DNA of 62,742 nucleotides, from positions 1-62,742 of the forward strand of contig DASWFI010000156.1 in assembly GCA_036394315.1 (NCBI GenBank), read 5' to 3'. Each line of letters opens with the position of its first letter. Positions within the stretch are counted from its first letter, which is position 1. Of the stretch, positions 36,433-43,617 are shown piece after piece. Below the pieces are notes generated by a model. The model had not been told where the DNA came from, made no database searches, and saw nothing but the letters and a program-made list of their open reading frames with translations. Origin of the DNA: DASWFI01 sp036394315 (GTDB lineage Bacteria; Patescibacteriota; Doudnabacteria; UBA920; O2-02-FULL-48-8). The translations under genes and the position numbers were made by a program.

Positions 36433-37392
36433 TCAGTGCCGGAAATGGCGCCGGCCAGTATGCACCATCGCGATATTGCACTGATCTGCCAATGCGATCG
36501 CCTCGTGGTCTTTTACGGAACCTCCCGGATGCGCCACCGCTCGAACCCCCGCATCGATCAGAGAGTTTAGCCCGTCAGGATGCGGAAAGAACGCATCGGA
36601 AGCCGCGACACAGTTTGGGAAGTAGGAAAACAACGCGCTCCCTGCTTTGAGCCGGCCTTGCGCGATGCGGGCAGACGCAACACGGCTGGGCTGTCCGCCA
36701 CCTATACCAAGCGTTTTCGTCGCATCAGTGAGCACGACTGCGTTGGATTTCACATTCGCGCAGACGTTCCAAGCGAATCGAAGAGCGTTCCACTGCTCTT
36801 GTGTAGGCCTGACTTTCGTGACGACCTTCAAATCAGCTCGCTGTTCGTTCCACTCCTCCTGGACTTCCTCGACTTTGTCTCTCTCCTGCTCGAGCATGCC
36901 GCCCAATGCAGAACGATATTCGATATCGGGAAAGATGGACGCGTCGGCGACCAGTACCCGCAGGTTTTTCTTGCTCGCCAGGATGGGTCTGGCGTCGTCA
37001 TCGACACCAGGGGCGATGAGACACTCTATGAACGGTTTGTCCTCGGTAACCTCCACTCCTGTAATCGAACGCGCGACCGCGGCATCGATAGACCGATTGA
37101 GGCCCACAATACCGCCGAATGCGGAAAGTGGGTCACAGCCACGAGCGGCGACGAACGCATCATTGATACTGTCCGCTGTCGCCACACCGCAGGGTCCAAG
37201 ATGCTTGATAACGCAAGCCGCAATGGTCGAAATACCGAGCACCAGCCGAAGCGCCGCGTCCAGGTCCAAAACGTTAGTTGACGAAAGCGATTTCCCTTCC
37301 TGGACCACCTGGGGAATATTCTCCCCCGGAGTCCACCATGCTTTCTGATGAGGGTTCTCGCCATAGCGAAGCGGAATTTTGTCAGCCATCAC
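36433..37392 (-). CDS. purH: AICAR formyltransferase (stand-alone C-terminal PurH domain)
   Basis: Adds a formyl group to AICAR, giving FAICAR. The 319 residues correspond to the C-terminal AICARFTase domain only: it opens with RYGENPHQKAWW, has VIKHLGPCGVA with the catalytic Lys-His, NVCANVKSNAVVL, GGGQPSRV, and ends MVHTGRRHFRH as in full PurH. The N-terminal IMP cyclohydrolase domain is a separate gene at 38291. It is GC-rich and 12 bp after purO. Confidence 0.9.
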   Translation of the reverse strand: MMADKIPLRYGENPHQKAWWTPGENIPQVVQEGKSLSSTNVLDLDAALRLVLGISTIAACVIKHLGPCGVATADSINDAFVAARGCDPLSAFGGIVGLNRSIDAAVARSITGVEVTEDKPFIECLIAPGVDDDARPILASKKNLRVLVADASIFPDIEYRSALGGMLEQERDKVEEVQEEWNEQRADLKVVTKVRPTQEQWNALRFAWNVCANVKSNAVVLTDATKTLGIGGGQPSRVASARIAQGRLKAGSALFSYFPNCVAASDAFFPHPDGLNSLIDAGVRAVAHPGGSVKDHEAIALADQCNIAMVHTGRRHFRH

Positions 37393-37404
37393 TTCTCTCC
37401 TTGA

Positions 37405-38154
37405 TCAAGCGGTGATTGCCCTGTACTTGTTGATGATGTGGGTTTCGGCCTTTTCATCCCTAACATCGATGAACTTGACGGCCAAAGACACACGGTTGTT
37501 CTCGTCGAGAGCTGACCAGAGTTCATCGGCAATGTCTCTGATGCTGCCGTTGAGCGGCAGAAGGTACGGCTCGCCTTCGAATGACGGCAGAGGGTTGCCG
37601 TCTCCAGCGTACGTAGTGACGCAGTAGCCCAGACCCGGCGGGAGATAGTTATAGCTGAAAATGAAGCGTTCGCATACATCGCTGAATGGCGATTTGCGTA
37701 GAATCGAAATCTGGGCCATGAAACCCACAGGGTCATAGACACTCATCGCGGTGATGCGAGGCGTAAAATTCGGGGCATCAGGTTCGTACTCTCGATCACA
37801 CAAACAATCAAAGAATACATACTGGAAAGGCTCTGTTTGTTCGTAGGCCGTCACGATGTCGTCCGTTTGATCTCCGTTGCTCACCACATGAATGTTCCCG
37901 ACACGTCTCATCGCGTTGTAGATAATGAGACTTGGATCCTTGACCTTGGACGGATCCGCCGGCGCTGTGCGCAGCGAGTCATGATCATCGCTCACGAAGA
38001 TATGATTACGACTGTTCTCGCTTCGATCCATGATCCAGTACGCCTGAACCATGTGGCTACCAGCGTCGTTCACCCCCACCACGAGGCCTCACCCTGGATA
38101 AGCGTTCTGATGCAGCTTGGCCACATTCGCTGCTGCTTGTGCATGTACAACCAT
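37405..38154 (-). pseudogene. purO: PurO-type IMP cyclohydrolase with an in-frame UGA
   Basis: Family IMP cyclohydrolase (PurO-like, FAICAR to IMP). ATG 38154 with GGAGG 8 bp upstream starts a frame that reads MVVHAQAAANVAKLHQNAYP-G and hits TGA at 38091-38089 (codon 22). It then continues in the same frame GLVVGVNDAG...RSENSRNHIF...TYAGDGNPLPSFEGEP to the stop at 37405. I recall a YPGRG motif in the family at this position, so CGA to TGA is the likely change. A GTG at 38082 could restart translation but lacks a ribosome-binding site. Nonsense mutation, readthrough or sequence error remain open. Labelled pseudogene only because of this stop. Confidence 0.65.
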
Positions 38155-38200
38155 TGGTCTATCCTCCGTCGTTTGCGAAAAAAATCACATAAAAACTAGG

Positions 38201-38250
38201 TTTTGTACCTAGCTCCTGTGATGGTAAGTTACCATACTTGGATGAAAAGA
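38201..38250 (-). promoter_or_regulatory. Promoter/leader repeat upstream of purO
   Basis: Between the purH-N terminator and purO lies a segment with TATGGT (possible -10), the inverted repeat TGGTAA-C-TTACCA, then CACAGGAGCTAG and a hairpin CTAGGT-ACAAA-ACCTAG-TTTTT. It is closely similar to the segment before purH-N (38985-39025). A transcription-attenuating leader is possible. Confidence 0.45.
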
Positions 38251-38283
38251 AAAAGGATCTCGATCATCCGATACGAAATCCTT
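38244..38283 (-). terminator. Terminator of purH-N (repeat copy 2)
   Basis: Same AAGGATTTCG/CGAGATCCTT hairpin and T-rich tail as at 36385-36425, with one base difference in the loop. Confidence 0.85.
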
Positions 38284-38290
38284 GAGTTGT

Positions 38291-38959
38291 TCAACTCCGA
38301 TCATTTAGTGTTCTGGAGATCTGGTCGAGATGGACCCGGGACACCTTTCCTTCCCAAATCGCAGTGTGTTTTTCCATCTCAATTGCAATCCGAGCGTCGT
38401 AGTTCGCGGTATGCCGAAACGCCTTGCGCATGAGCTCGAGTCTGAATTGCAGCGTTGGACCGCCTTCACAGCGCAACTCTTCGAGCAGACGCGGATAGTC
38501 CGTGGGATCCGCTACCACGAGTACATCGCGGAAATTCTTGGCTGCGGCGCGAAGCAGTGAAGGACCGCCAATGTCGATCTGCTCAATGAGCTCGTCGAAA
38601 GGGGTGTTCCGATTGTCTGCAGCTTTTGCGAATGGATAGAGGTTCACTACTACGAGGCTGATCTCAGCGCTTTTCAGAACATTGGTCATTTCATCCATGT
38701 CCGCGGGATCATTGCGGCGAGCCAGAATGCCACCGAAAATCTTGGGATGCAGGGTCTTCACCCGACCACCCATGACTTCGGGGCTGCCCGTGAATGACGC
38801 CACATCCATTACCGGGAGACTCTCTTCCTTCAGTTTCTTAGCCGTGCCGCCCGTGGACAACACCATCAGGCCGTTGCCGAAAATCTTCTTCAAACCTGTT
38901 ACTAGATCGGTGAGCCCTGTTTTGTCTGATACGCTTGCCAACATCCTGAATGTATTCAC
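38291..38959 (-). CDS. purH: IMP cyclohydrolase (stand-alone N-terminal PurH domain)
   Basis: N-terminal IMPCHase domain of PurH as an independent protein of 223 residues. MGS-like fold with LASVSDKTGL, LSTGGTAKKL, GRVKTLHPKIFGGILARR, VVVNLYPF and DIGGPSLLRAAAKNF; the catalytic Lys and Tyr positions are kept. GTG 38959 is the better start, since GGAGG lies 6 bp upstream whereas it abuts ATG 38965. Having both this and PurO for the same step is redundant. Confidence 0.88.
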   Translation of the reverse strand: MNTFRMLASVSDKTGLTDLVTGLKKIFGNGLMVLSTGGTAKKLKEESLPVMDVASFTGSPEVMGGRVKTLHPKIFGGILARRNDPADMDEMTNVLKSAEISLVVVNLYPFAKAADNRNTPFDELIEQIDIGGPSLLRAAAKNFRDVLVVADPTDYPRLLEELRCEGGPTLQFRLELMRKAFRHTANYDARIAIEMEKHTAIWEGKVSRVHLDQISRTLNDRS

Positions 38960-38984
38960 GTCCATCCTCCATCTAAAAAGTTTT

Positions 38985-39025
38985 TGTACTAGCTCCTGTG
39001 ATCATAAGCTATCATACTTGGATGA
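38985..39025 (-). promoter_or_regulatory. Promoter/leader repeat upstream of purH-N
   Basis: TCCAAGTATGATAGCTT with TATGAT as possible -10, then ATCACAGGAGCTAGTACAAAAAC, closely matching the purO leader at 38201-38250. Confidence 0.45.
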
Positions 39026-39052
39026 AAAGAAAAAGGACCAATATTTGGTCCT
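39024..39052 (-). terminator. Terminator after the small gene at 39051
   Basis: AGGACCAA-ATA-TTGGTCCT perfect hairpin (39034-39052) with TTTTTCTTTT tail on the minus strand. Confidence 0.9.
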
Positions 39053-39257
39053 AGTCGAAATCGCGGCCGATCGGTTCCTGCTCTTTCGCAGGTGCAGGAT
39101 GGCCGTGAATAACCACCTCGCTCTCATACTCCCGCACTTCCTCGGGCTTACCGTGGTCAACGGCGCCGTGGCTCATGCGATAATCGTTCCTGGCTTTCAT
39201 GGTGCGGTCGTCGCGATTGACTGAGGCCATTTGTCCCCAGGCATCAGGTCCCATCAT
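39051..39257 (-). CDS. Small acidic protein of unknown function
   Basis: ATG 39257 is chosen because GGAGGG lies 6 bp upstream. The 68-residue product is hydrophilic (MMGPDAWGQMASVNRDD start) with no recognisable motif. GC-rich, follows the HicB-like gene by 21 bp. Confidence 0.55.
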   Translation of the reverse strand: MMGPDAWGQMASVNRDDRTMKARNDYRMSHGAVDHGKPEEVREYESEVVIHGHPAPAKEQEPIGRDFD

Positions 39258-39278
39258 CGGTCCCTCCTTTATCAAATA

Positions 39279-39560
39279 TCAAACTGGCAAATTCTCGGCC
39301 TGCCGATGACTCTCAAGATATTCCTGAGGGGCGCCGGGCAGCTGATCGAGTGAGACACCCTGCTTCTGTAATTCAGCAAGTTCGTGTTGCAGGGCTTTAG
39401 TAATCGATTCCAGAGCTCTCCAGGCGTCAGAACCGACTCTGCTTACATTGTGCAACTGGAGGCATTGGGCGAACCAATACCCATCCTGTTCCTTCACGAT
39501 TACAACATCGACTCGGATAGTTCCTACCGTCACAGTGTTCTTGTAAGTTGGCGAGCTCAA
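39279..39560 (-). CDS. HicB-like domain protein (no HicA seen)
   Basis: Protein of 93 residues; TTG 39560 is the start, with GGAGG 5 bp upstream. The pattern VVIVKEQDGYWFAQCLQL, then SITKALQHELAEL recalls the HicB antitoxin/partial RNase H fold. No HicA-size toxin gene adjoins it, and no ribbon-helix-helix domain is visible, so toxin-antitoxin function is doubtful. It lies 44 bp after a tRNA-Arg gene. Confidence 0.55.
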   Translation of the reverse strand: MSSPTYKNTVTVGTIRVDVVIVKEQDGYWFAQCLQLHNVSRVGSDAWRALESITKALQHELAELQKQGVSLDQLPGAPQEYLESHRQAENLPV

Positions 39561-39604
39561 AGTGTCCTCCTCGAAAATCGACTAGGCTTTCACCCACACA
39601 CCAA

Positions 39605-39682
39605 TGGTGTCCTCGGTGCGAGTCGAACGCACGGCCTTTCCCTTCGGAGGGGAACGCTCTAAATCCACTGAGCTACGAGGAC
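39605..39682 (-). tRNA. tRNA-Arg (anticodon CCG)
   Basis: Complete cloverleaf of 78 nt including encoded CCA. Acceptor GTCCTCG/CGAGGAC; anticodon stem TTCCC/GGGAA with loop CTCCGAA, giving anticodon CCG (codon CGG); T-arm GTGCG-TTCGACT-CGCAC. Same strand as the downstream GC-rich purine cassette. Confidence 0.95.
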
Positions 39683-39715
39683 CAATTCATTAGTGTGCAG
39701 GCGAATGCCAAATTG

Positions 39716-40231
39716 TTAGTGTCGGGCGTTGCCTTTTCTGATGGGCATCAAATACTTGCGTGTGTCAGTATCCAGATCCAAGTAATAATCTACCAGATCG
39801 CGCATTTTGGATGAGGTTGATTTACCAAATGATACCAGTTCCACTCGCACGCCCTGAATCTGTAAGTATTCCAATAATGGAATATAATCCCCATCACCGG
39901 AAGCCAGGACCACTACATCCAATTTGGGAATCAGCTTAATAATATCCATGACAATACCCACATCCCAGTCGCCTTTTTTAGCACCACCATAAAAACTCTG
40001 CAATTCTTTCAATTTGACTTCAAATCCGGCTTTTCTCAAGGCATCAAAAAAAGTTCCTTCTTCCGGCATATCCGCTTTAATGCCATAGGCGATGGCGCGG
40101 ACTAAGGGTCGCTCTCCCACAGCATCCTTCAAAACTGCATTAAAATTTACTCTGGAATTATAAACGTTTCTGGCGGTGTAATATAAATTTTGAATATCCA
40201 CAAACAAACCAACACGTTGTTCTGCTTTCAT
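39716..40231 (-). CDS. LabA-like NYN-domain protein
   Basis: Protein of 171 residues with the LabA/DUF88 NYN fold: GLFVDIQNLYYTARN (first Asp), KKGDWDVGIVMDII and VVLASGDGDYIPLLEYL. Putative RNase or RNA-binding regulator. Downstream of rmuC by 16 bp on the same strand. It is a different NYN subtype from the proteins at 3572 and 54499. Confidence 0.85.
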   Translation of the reverse strand: MKAEQRVGLFVDIQNLYYTARNVYNSRVNFNAVLKDAVGERPLVRAIAYGIKADMPEEGTFFDALRKAGFEVKLKELQSFYGGAKKGDWDVGIVMDIIKLIPKLDVVVLASGDGDYIPLLEYLQIQGVRVELVSFGKSTSSKMRDLVDYYLDLDTDTRKYLMPIRKGNARH

Positions 40232-40247
40232 ATTTTTTAAAAATTAA

Positions 40248-41252
40248 TTATAACAATTTTTCACTTATTTCCTCGACCTTTTTTTCTTCTAACTGTAAAT
40301 TCGATGCGTTCGCAATCTGACTTTTTAGTTTACTATAACCATCAATGGCAGTACCCATGGTATTGTTCGTATTTTTCACGTGATTGGCCAAAGTATCAAG
40401 AATTCTATTAAATTTATCCGATTCCTGCCGGATGCCATTGATCATGGCGAGTACGCTTTGGGCGGCTTTGCTGATCTGTTGGCCGCGAAGTGATACCAAA
40501 AGTCCCCGCAAAGTTATGTTCAAAGTATTCGGGCCCACGATCACGACTTTTTTCGTCCGAGTGTACATCTGAGTCTCTTGATCATTCGCTGCTTCCATAT
40601 ATACTCCTTCGCTTGGTATAAACATCAAGGCATAATCAAACGTCCCTTCCTGAGGTAAAATATATTTTTTGTGAATTTCATCAATGCGTTTTTTCACGTC
40701 TTTGAGAAATGCCTTCTTCAGACTATCAGCGGCCTCATCAGTTTTCGCCTCCTTATATAACCGATAGTTCTCCATGCTGAACTTACTGTCCACGGGAAGC
40801 AAAAGATCCCCGATCACTATCGCAGCATCTACAACTTCGCCATTTTTAAATCTATACTGGAATTTACAAAACTCTTTCGGGAAGACATCGGTCAATAAAT
40901 TTTCCAGAACCTCTTCGCCAAAATTCCCTCGAAGTTTCGGAGAAGCCAGCGTTTCGGTCAAACGCCGAATGTCCGGGCCGATTTGCCCCACGCTTCCCAG
41001 TTCTTTACTGAGCTGGGCGATGACTCGTCCGGCATTATCCAGTCTTTCATTGACCGCGCGATTCAATTCCTGGATATTTTTTTCAGTGGTTTCCTTGCTG
41101 TTTTCCGTTCCTTGTTTTATCTCTTTCATCCACTCCATCATGATCTTCAGCGCTTCATCCTCTTTCTTCGGCTCTTCTTTTTTCCGCATCTGGAAGTAAA
41201 GTATTGCTCCCAAGCCGATGATAATTATTACTAATAATATATTGGATTGCAT
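40248..41252 (-). CDS. rmuC: RmuC-family DNA recombination protein
   Basis: Protein of 334 residues. N-terminal transmembrane helix (4-22), coiled coil (about 30-95), then the RmuC nuclease-like core with LRGNFGEEVLENLL, DAAIVIGDLLLPVDSKFS and FIPSEGVYMEA. RmuC limits DNA inversions; PD-(D/E)XK-like fold is predicted by family. Divergent from the MreB-like gene. Confidence 0.92.
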   Translation of the reverse strand: MQSNILLVIIIIGLGAILYFQMRKKEEPKKEDEALKIMMEWMKEIKQGTENSKETTEKNIQELNRAVNERLDNAGRVIAQLSKELGSVGQIGPDIRRLTETLASPKLRGNFGEEVLENLLTDVFPKEFCKFQYRFKNGEVVDAAIVIGDLLLPVDSKFSMENYRLYKEAKTDEAADSLKKAFLKDVKKRIDEIHKKYILPQEGTFDYALMFIPSEGVYMEAANDQETQMYTRTKKVVIVGPNTLNITLRGLLVSLRGQQISKAAQSVLAMINGIRQESDKFNRILDTLANHVKNTNNTMGTAIDGYSKLKSQIANASNLQLEEKKVEEISEKLL

Positions 41253-41321
41253 ATGCTGATTATATCAAATATTTTGGGTTAAGACTATCCGATCAGGCCC
41301 TCAAAGCTGGCGCTTATAATG

Positions 41322-41350
41322 TTGACTAAAGATAGCATTTTGGGTATAAT
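41322..41350 (+). promoter_or_regulatory. Promoter of the MreB-like operon
   Basis: TTGACT (41322-41327), 17-bp spacer, TATAAT (41345-41350), a near-consensus site. Confidence 0.8.
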
Positions 41351-41353
41351 CCG

Positions 41354-41376
41354 CTTTGTCCTGATGAGGGACAAAG
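41354..41376 (+). promoter_or_regulatory. 5'-terminal mRNA stem-loop
   Basis: CTTTGTCC and GGACAAAG form a perfect 8-bp stem around TGATGAG, within a few bases of the expected transcription start. No T-run follows, so it looks like a stabilising 5' hairpin rather than a terminator. About 85 nt of further leader precede the start codon. Confidence 0.55.
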
Positions 41377-41461
41377 TTTACGCCGGCCTATCAAAATGGT
41401 TGGCAAAAATTGTAGATTCACAATCAACAGTCGGGTGCCGGGGACGGCAACGGAGGGTCAT

Positions 41462-42724
41462 ATGCTGAGTAAACTGGGCGACATGGCGGATGACATGCTG
41501 AACAACCGCATGCTTGCGTTTGACATCGGTACGGAAAAAGTCCGCGCGTGGGAGAGAAAAAAGGGACTAATCGTCTTTTCCCCCGAAGGGGAGACCGATG
41601 AAGAACGCTATACCACGGCCAATGCCACGGCTCGAGGCGTTGCCGATGGCAGGGATCTCCTTGCTGTAGGCGACGACGCCTTGAAGTTGCAAGGACGCAG
41701 TCTCAAGACACGCGTGCAAGTCAGACAGCCGTACAATGATGGAGCCATCAGAGTCACCGACGAAGATCATGAGGCTGTGCGTGACATGCTGGAGTACGGC
41801 CTTGAGGTGGTCTACGGCAAATTCGGGAGTTGGCGACGGACGAGCAGTATCGGGCCAAGCTTTCCGACCACAATCTTGACCGCCATTACCCACTGCAGCA
41901 CGACGGACGAGCAGAAATCTCTCGAAAACACCATTCGCGAGCTCAACTGTCTGCCTCGAATCGTGGGTCAACCGGTGGCAACGGCGATCGGCGCCGGTAT
42001 CCCTGTTCATGAAATCCCCGCGTCCTTCCTTGTCGACATCGGTGGTGGCACGACGGGAGTCGCCGTGATCTCGATGTACAACATCGCCGCGGAGCCTGTA
42101 GATTACAAAATCGGGAGCCGGAAAATCAGCTGGGCGATCATCGACGGGATCAGAGACGATCTCGGGATGCTCGTCGGCCCCCCGACAGCGGAATTCCTGA
42201 AGCGCAATCTCTTGACCCTGGGTAAGATCTCCTACGACGAAAGCAGGGTCGTGAGAGGCAAACCGATCCAGGGTGGCAAAGCGGAACCCATCAAGATATC
42301 CCAACGGCAACTCCAGAAATGGGTTCGGCCTCTTCTGATGAAGGAGCTCGTCGAGCCCCTTCGCATCTACCTGGAGGATCTGACACCAGAGCTTCATGCG
42401 GATATCCAGGAAAGGCACATCCAGCTCGCCGGAGGAGGATCACTCGTCAAGGAGTTCGATGAGTTCCTGACGGAGGAGGTGGGGATCAAAGTCGAATGGG
42501 TAGAGAACCCGATGTTCTCGTTGATCATCGGCCTGGGCAAGATGCTTAATGACCCGAAGCTGCTCAAACTGGCGGAACAGAGCTTGCTTTCGGAGAACGA
42601 GAAACGGATGCTGAAGGCTTGTAACCGCGCCGAGGAACCCGATTCTTCAGCTCAGCTCGTCGTGCGAGCTCCCCAAAAGCTTGATACGACGATTCCGGGA
42701 ATTCCCGAGGTTAACCATGCTTGA
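41462..42724 (+). CDS. Divergent MreB-like actin homologue
   Basis: Bacterial actin-fold ATPase of 420 residues. Phosphate-1 LAFDIGTEKVRAW, the AVGDDALKLQGR region, connect QPVATAIGAGIPVHE, phosphate-2 LVDIGGGTTGVAVISM, and adenosine motif QLAGGGSLVKEFDEFL follow MreB order. It is longer than MreB (about 340) with an insertion after the first subdomain and a C-terminal extension. ATG 41462 is chosen for the GGAGGG 4 bp upstream; an earlier in-frame ATG at 41396 lacks one. GC-rich; ends overlapping the next start by 8 bp. Confidence 0.8.
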   Translation: MLSKLGDMADDMLNNRMLAFDIGTEKVRAWERKKGLIVFSPEGETDEERYTTANATARGVADGRDLLAVGDDALKLQGRSLKTRVQVRQPYNDGAIRVTDEDHEAVRDMLEYGLEVVYGKFGSWRRTSSIGPSFPTTILTAITHCSTTDEQKSLENTIRELNCLPRIVGQPVATAIGAGIPVHEIPASFLVDIGGGTTGVAVISMYNIAAEPVDYKIGSRKISWAIIDGIRDDLGMLVGPPTAEFLKRNLLTLGKISYDESRVVRGKPIQGGKAEPIKISQRQLQKWVRPLLMKELVEPLRIYLEDLTPELHADIQERHIQLAGGGSLVKEFDEFLTEEVGIKVEWVENPMFSLIIGLGKMLNDPKLLKLAEQSLLSENEKRMLKACNRAEEPDSSAQLVVRAPQKLDTTIPGIPEVNHA

Positions 42725-43301
42725 TGCCATCGAGGCTGAGCAGCAGGTAGTTCACTTCGACGAGTGGGCCGACGAAGATCAAGTCTCTCAAACCGTCGAC
42801 AAATTGGAGGCGAAGGCCCGTTGGACAAAACGCCTCCGAATCATCGCGATCGTTCTAGGACTTTCACTTCTCGGACTTCTTCTGGTCCAAACCTGGAGAC
42901 ATCGCGACAAGCTGGCTTTCTTCAAATCTAGGCCAGCCAGAACTGACACAGTTGATCGAACGAACAGCGAGCTACGAGCAGAAATCGATCAACTCAAGCG
43001 CCGGCTGAACGAAGTGGAAAAGCTGGCTACACATCCGCCCGCCCCACCAACAGTTGCCAAAGCTCAATCACTACCCGAGCCGAAGCCTGTACCTATAACG
43101 CATAAGCTGCCGAAAGCCAAACCGGCAGTCAAGCAAGAACCGGTCATCCTGGCGACCGTACCCCCGCCAGAAGACCCAGAACGGAGGAATGTTAATCCAT
43201 CCCTGCCTACTCGAGATCGGATCTCTGTCGATATATCCCCAGAAATGAGGGAAGTGATCCGAAAACGATGGGCCGCGAGGTTGGAAAGTACGCCACGCTA
43301 G
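42717..43301 (+). CDS. Bitopic coiled-coil, proline-rich membrane protein
   Basis: Protein of 194 residues; cytoplasmic N-terminus (1-40) rich in acidic residues, one transmembrane helix (about 41-60), a short coiled coil (SELRAEIDQLKRRLNEVEK), then a Pro/Lys-rich linker and a short C-terminal domain. The topology recalls a minimal MreC or RodZ-like partner, but no homology is visible. Its ATG overlaps the MreB-like stop, so the two are made together. Confidence 0.7.
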   Translation: MLDAIEAEQQVVHFDEWADEDQVSQTVDKLEAKARWTKRLRIIAIVLGLSLLGLLLVQTWRHRDKLAFFKSRPARTDTVDRTNSELRAEIDQLKRRLNEVEKLATHPPAPPTVAKAQSLPEPKPVPITHKLPKAKPAVKQEPVILATVPPPEDPERRNVNPSLPTRDRISVDISPEMREVIRKRWAARLESTPR

Positions 43302-43326
43302 CACACATATGCTGGCGTCTTTTTTT
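43295..43326 (+). terminator. Terminator of the MreB-like operon
   Basis: ACGCTAGCA pairs with TGCTGGCGT (one T-G pair) around ACACATA... loop and is followed by CTTTTTTT. Confidence 0.85.
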
Positions 43327-43341
43327 GCCTCGACTTCTCTC

Positions 43342-43370
43342 TTGATTTTTTAAAGGGTAAGGCATATAAT
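43342..43370 (+). promoter_or_regulatory. Promoter of the tRNA cluster
   Basis: TTGATT (43342-43347), 17-bp spacer, TATAAT (43365-43370). Confidence 0.65.
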
Positions 43371-43376
43371 CTATAA

Positions 43377-43430
43377 GCTTACAGGATTTCGATTCCCAGG
43401 TGACATACGGAAATCCGGACCTGTTTTTTA
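43377..43430 (+). ncRNA. Possible short leader RNA or attenuator before the tRNAs
   Basis: GGATTTC (43384-43390) pairs with GAAATCC (43410-43416), the flanks ACAGG/CCTGT can extend the stem, and TTTTTTATTT follows. It lies between the tRNA promoter and tRNA-fMet; it may attenuate tRNA transcription or be a 55-nt RNA. Confidence 0.4.
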
Positions 43431-43441
43431 TTTAGCAACGT

Positions 43442-43516
43442 CGCGGGGTAGAGAAATGGCATCTCGCAAGGCTCATAACCTTGAGATTGTGGGTTCGAGT
43501 CCCACCCCCGCAACCA
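43442..43516 (+). tRNA. Initiator tRNA-fMet (anticodon CAT)
   Basis: C1 opposes A72 (CGCGGGG/CCCCGCA), the mismatch that marks bacterial initiators; CCA is encoded. Anticodon stem CAAGG/CCTTG has A29-U41 in place of the usual G-C, so only two of the three conserved G-C pairs are kept. Confidence 0.93.
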
Positions 43517-43540
43517 AGAAAATAATTCCCATACGACTTC

Positions 43541-43616
43541 GGCTGGGTAGCTCAATCGGTAGAGCGTGGGACTCATAAGCCCGAGGTAGTGGGTTCGAAA
43601 CCCACCCCAGCCACCA
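43541..43616 (+). tRNA. tRNA with anticodon CAT (elongator Met or Ile2)
   Basis: Acceptor GGCTGGG/CCCAGCC, T-arm GTGGG/CCCAC, loop CTCATAA, CCA encoded. The anticodon stem TGGGA/GCCCG has an A31-G39 mismatch. Whether C34 is modified to lysidine (Ile) cannot be decided here. Confidence 0.88.
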
Positions 43617-43617
43617 C

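Noticed and set aside
36580..37348. Two overlapping plus-strand frames opposite purH-C
   Set aside because: Antisense shadows in a GC-rich gene; the minus strand encodes a clear AICAR formyltransferase.
38089..38091. UGA recoded as glycine (code 25) to explain the purO stop
   Set aside because: prfB is present with its UGA-dependent frameshift, and many genes end in TGA within ATGA overlaps, so UGA is a stop here.
39279..39560. Complete HicAB toxin-antitoxin pair
   Set aside because: Only a HicB-like domain is present; no HicA-size gene with its catalytic His is adjacent.
41354..41376. Hammerhead ribozyme suggested by CTGATGAG
   Set aside because: The sequence is the loop of a simple 8-bp hairpin; the GAAA core and the other stems are missing.
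41567..42418. Long minus-strand frame opposite the MreB-like gene
   Set aside because: GC-rich antisense frame without start signals; the plus strand has intact actin motifs.
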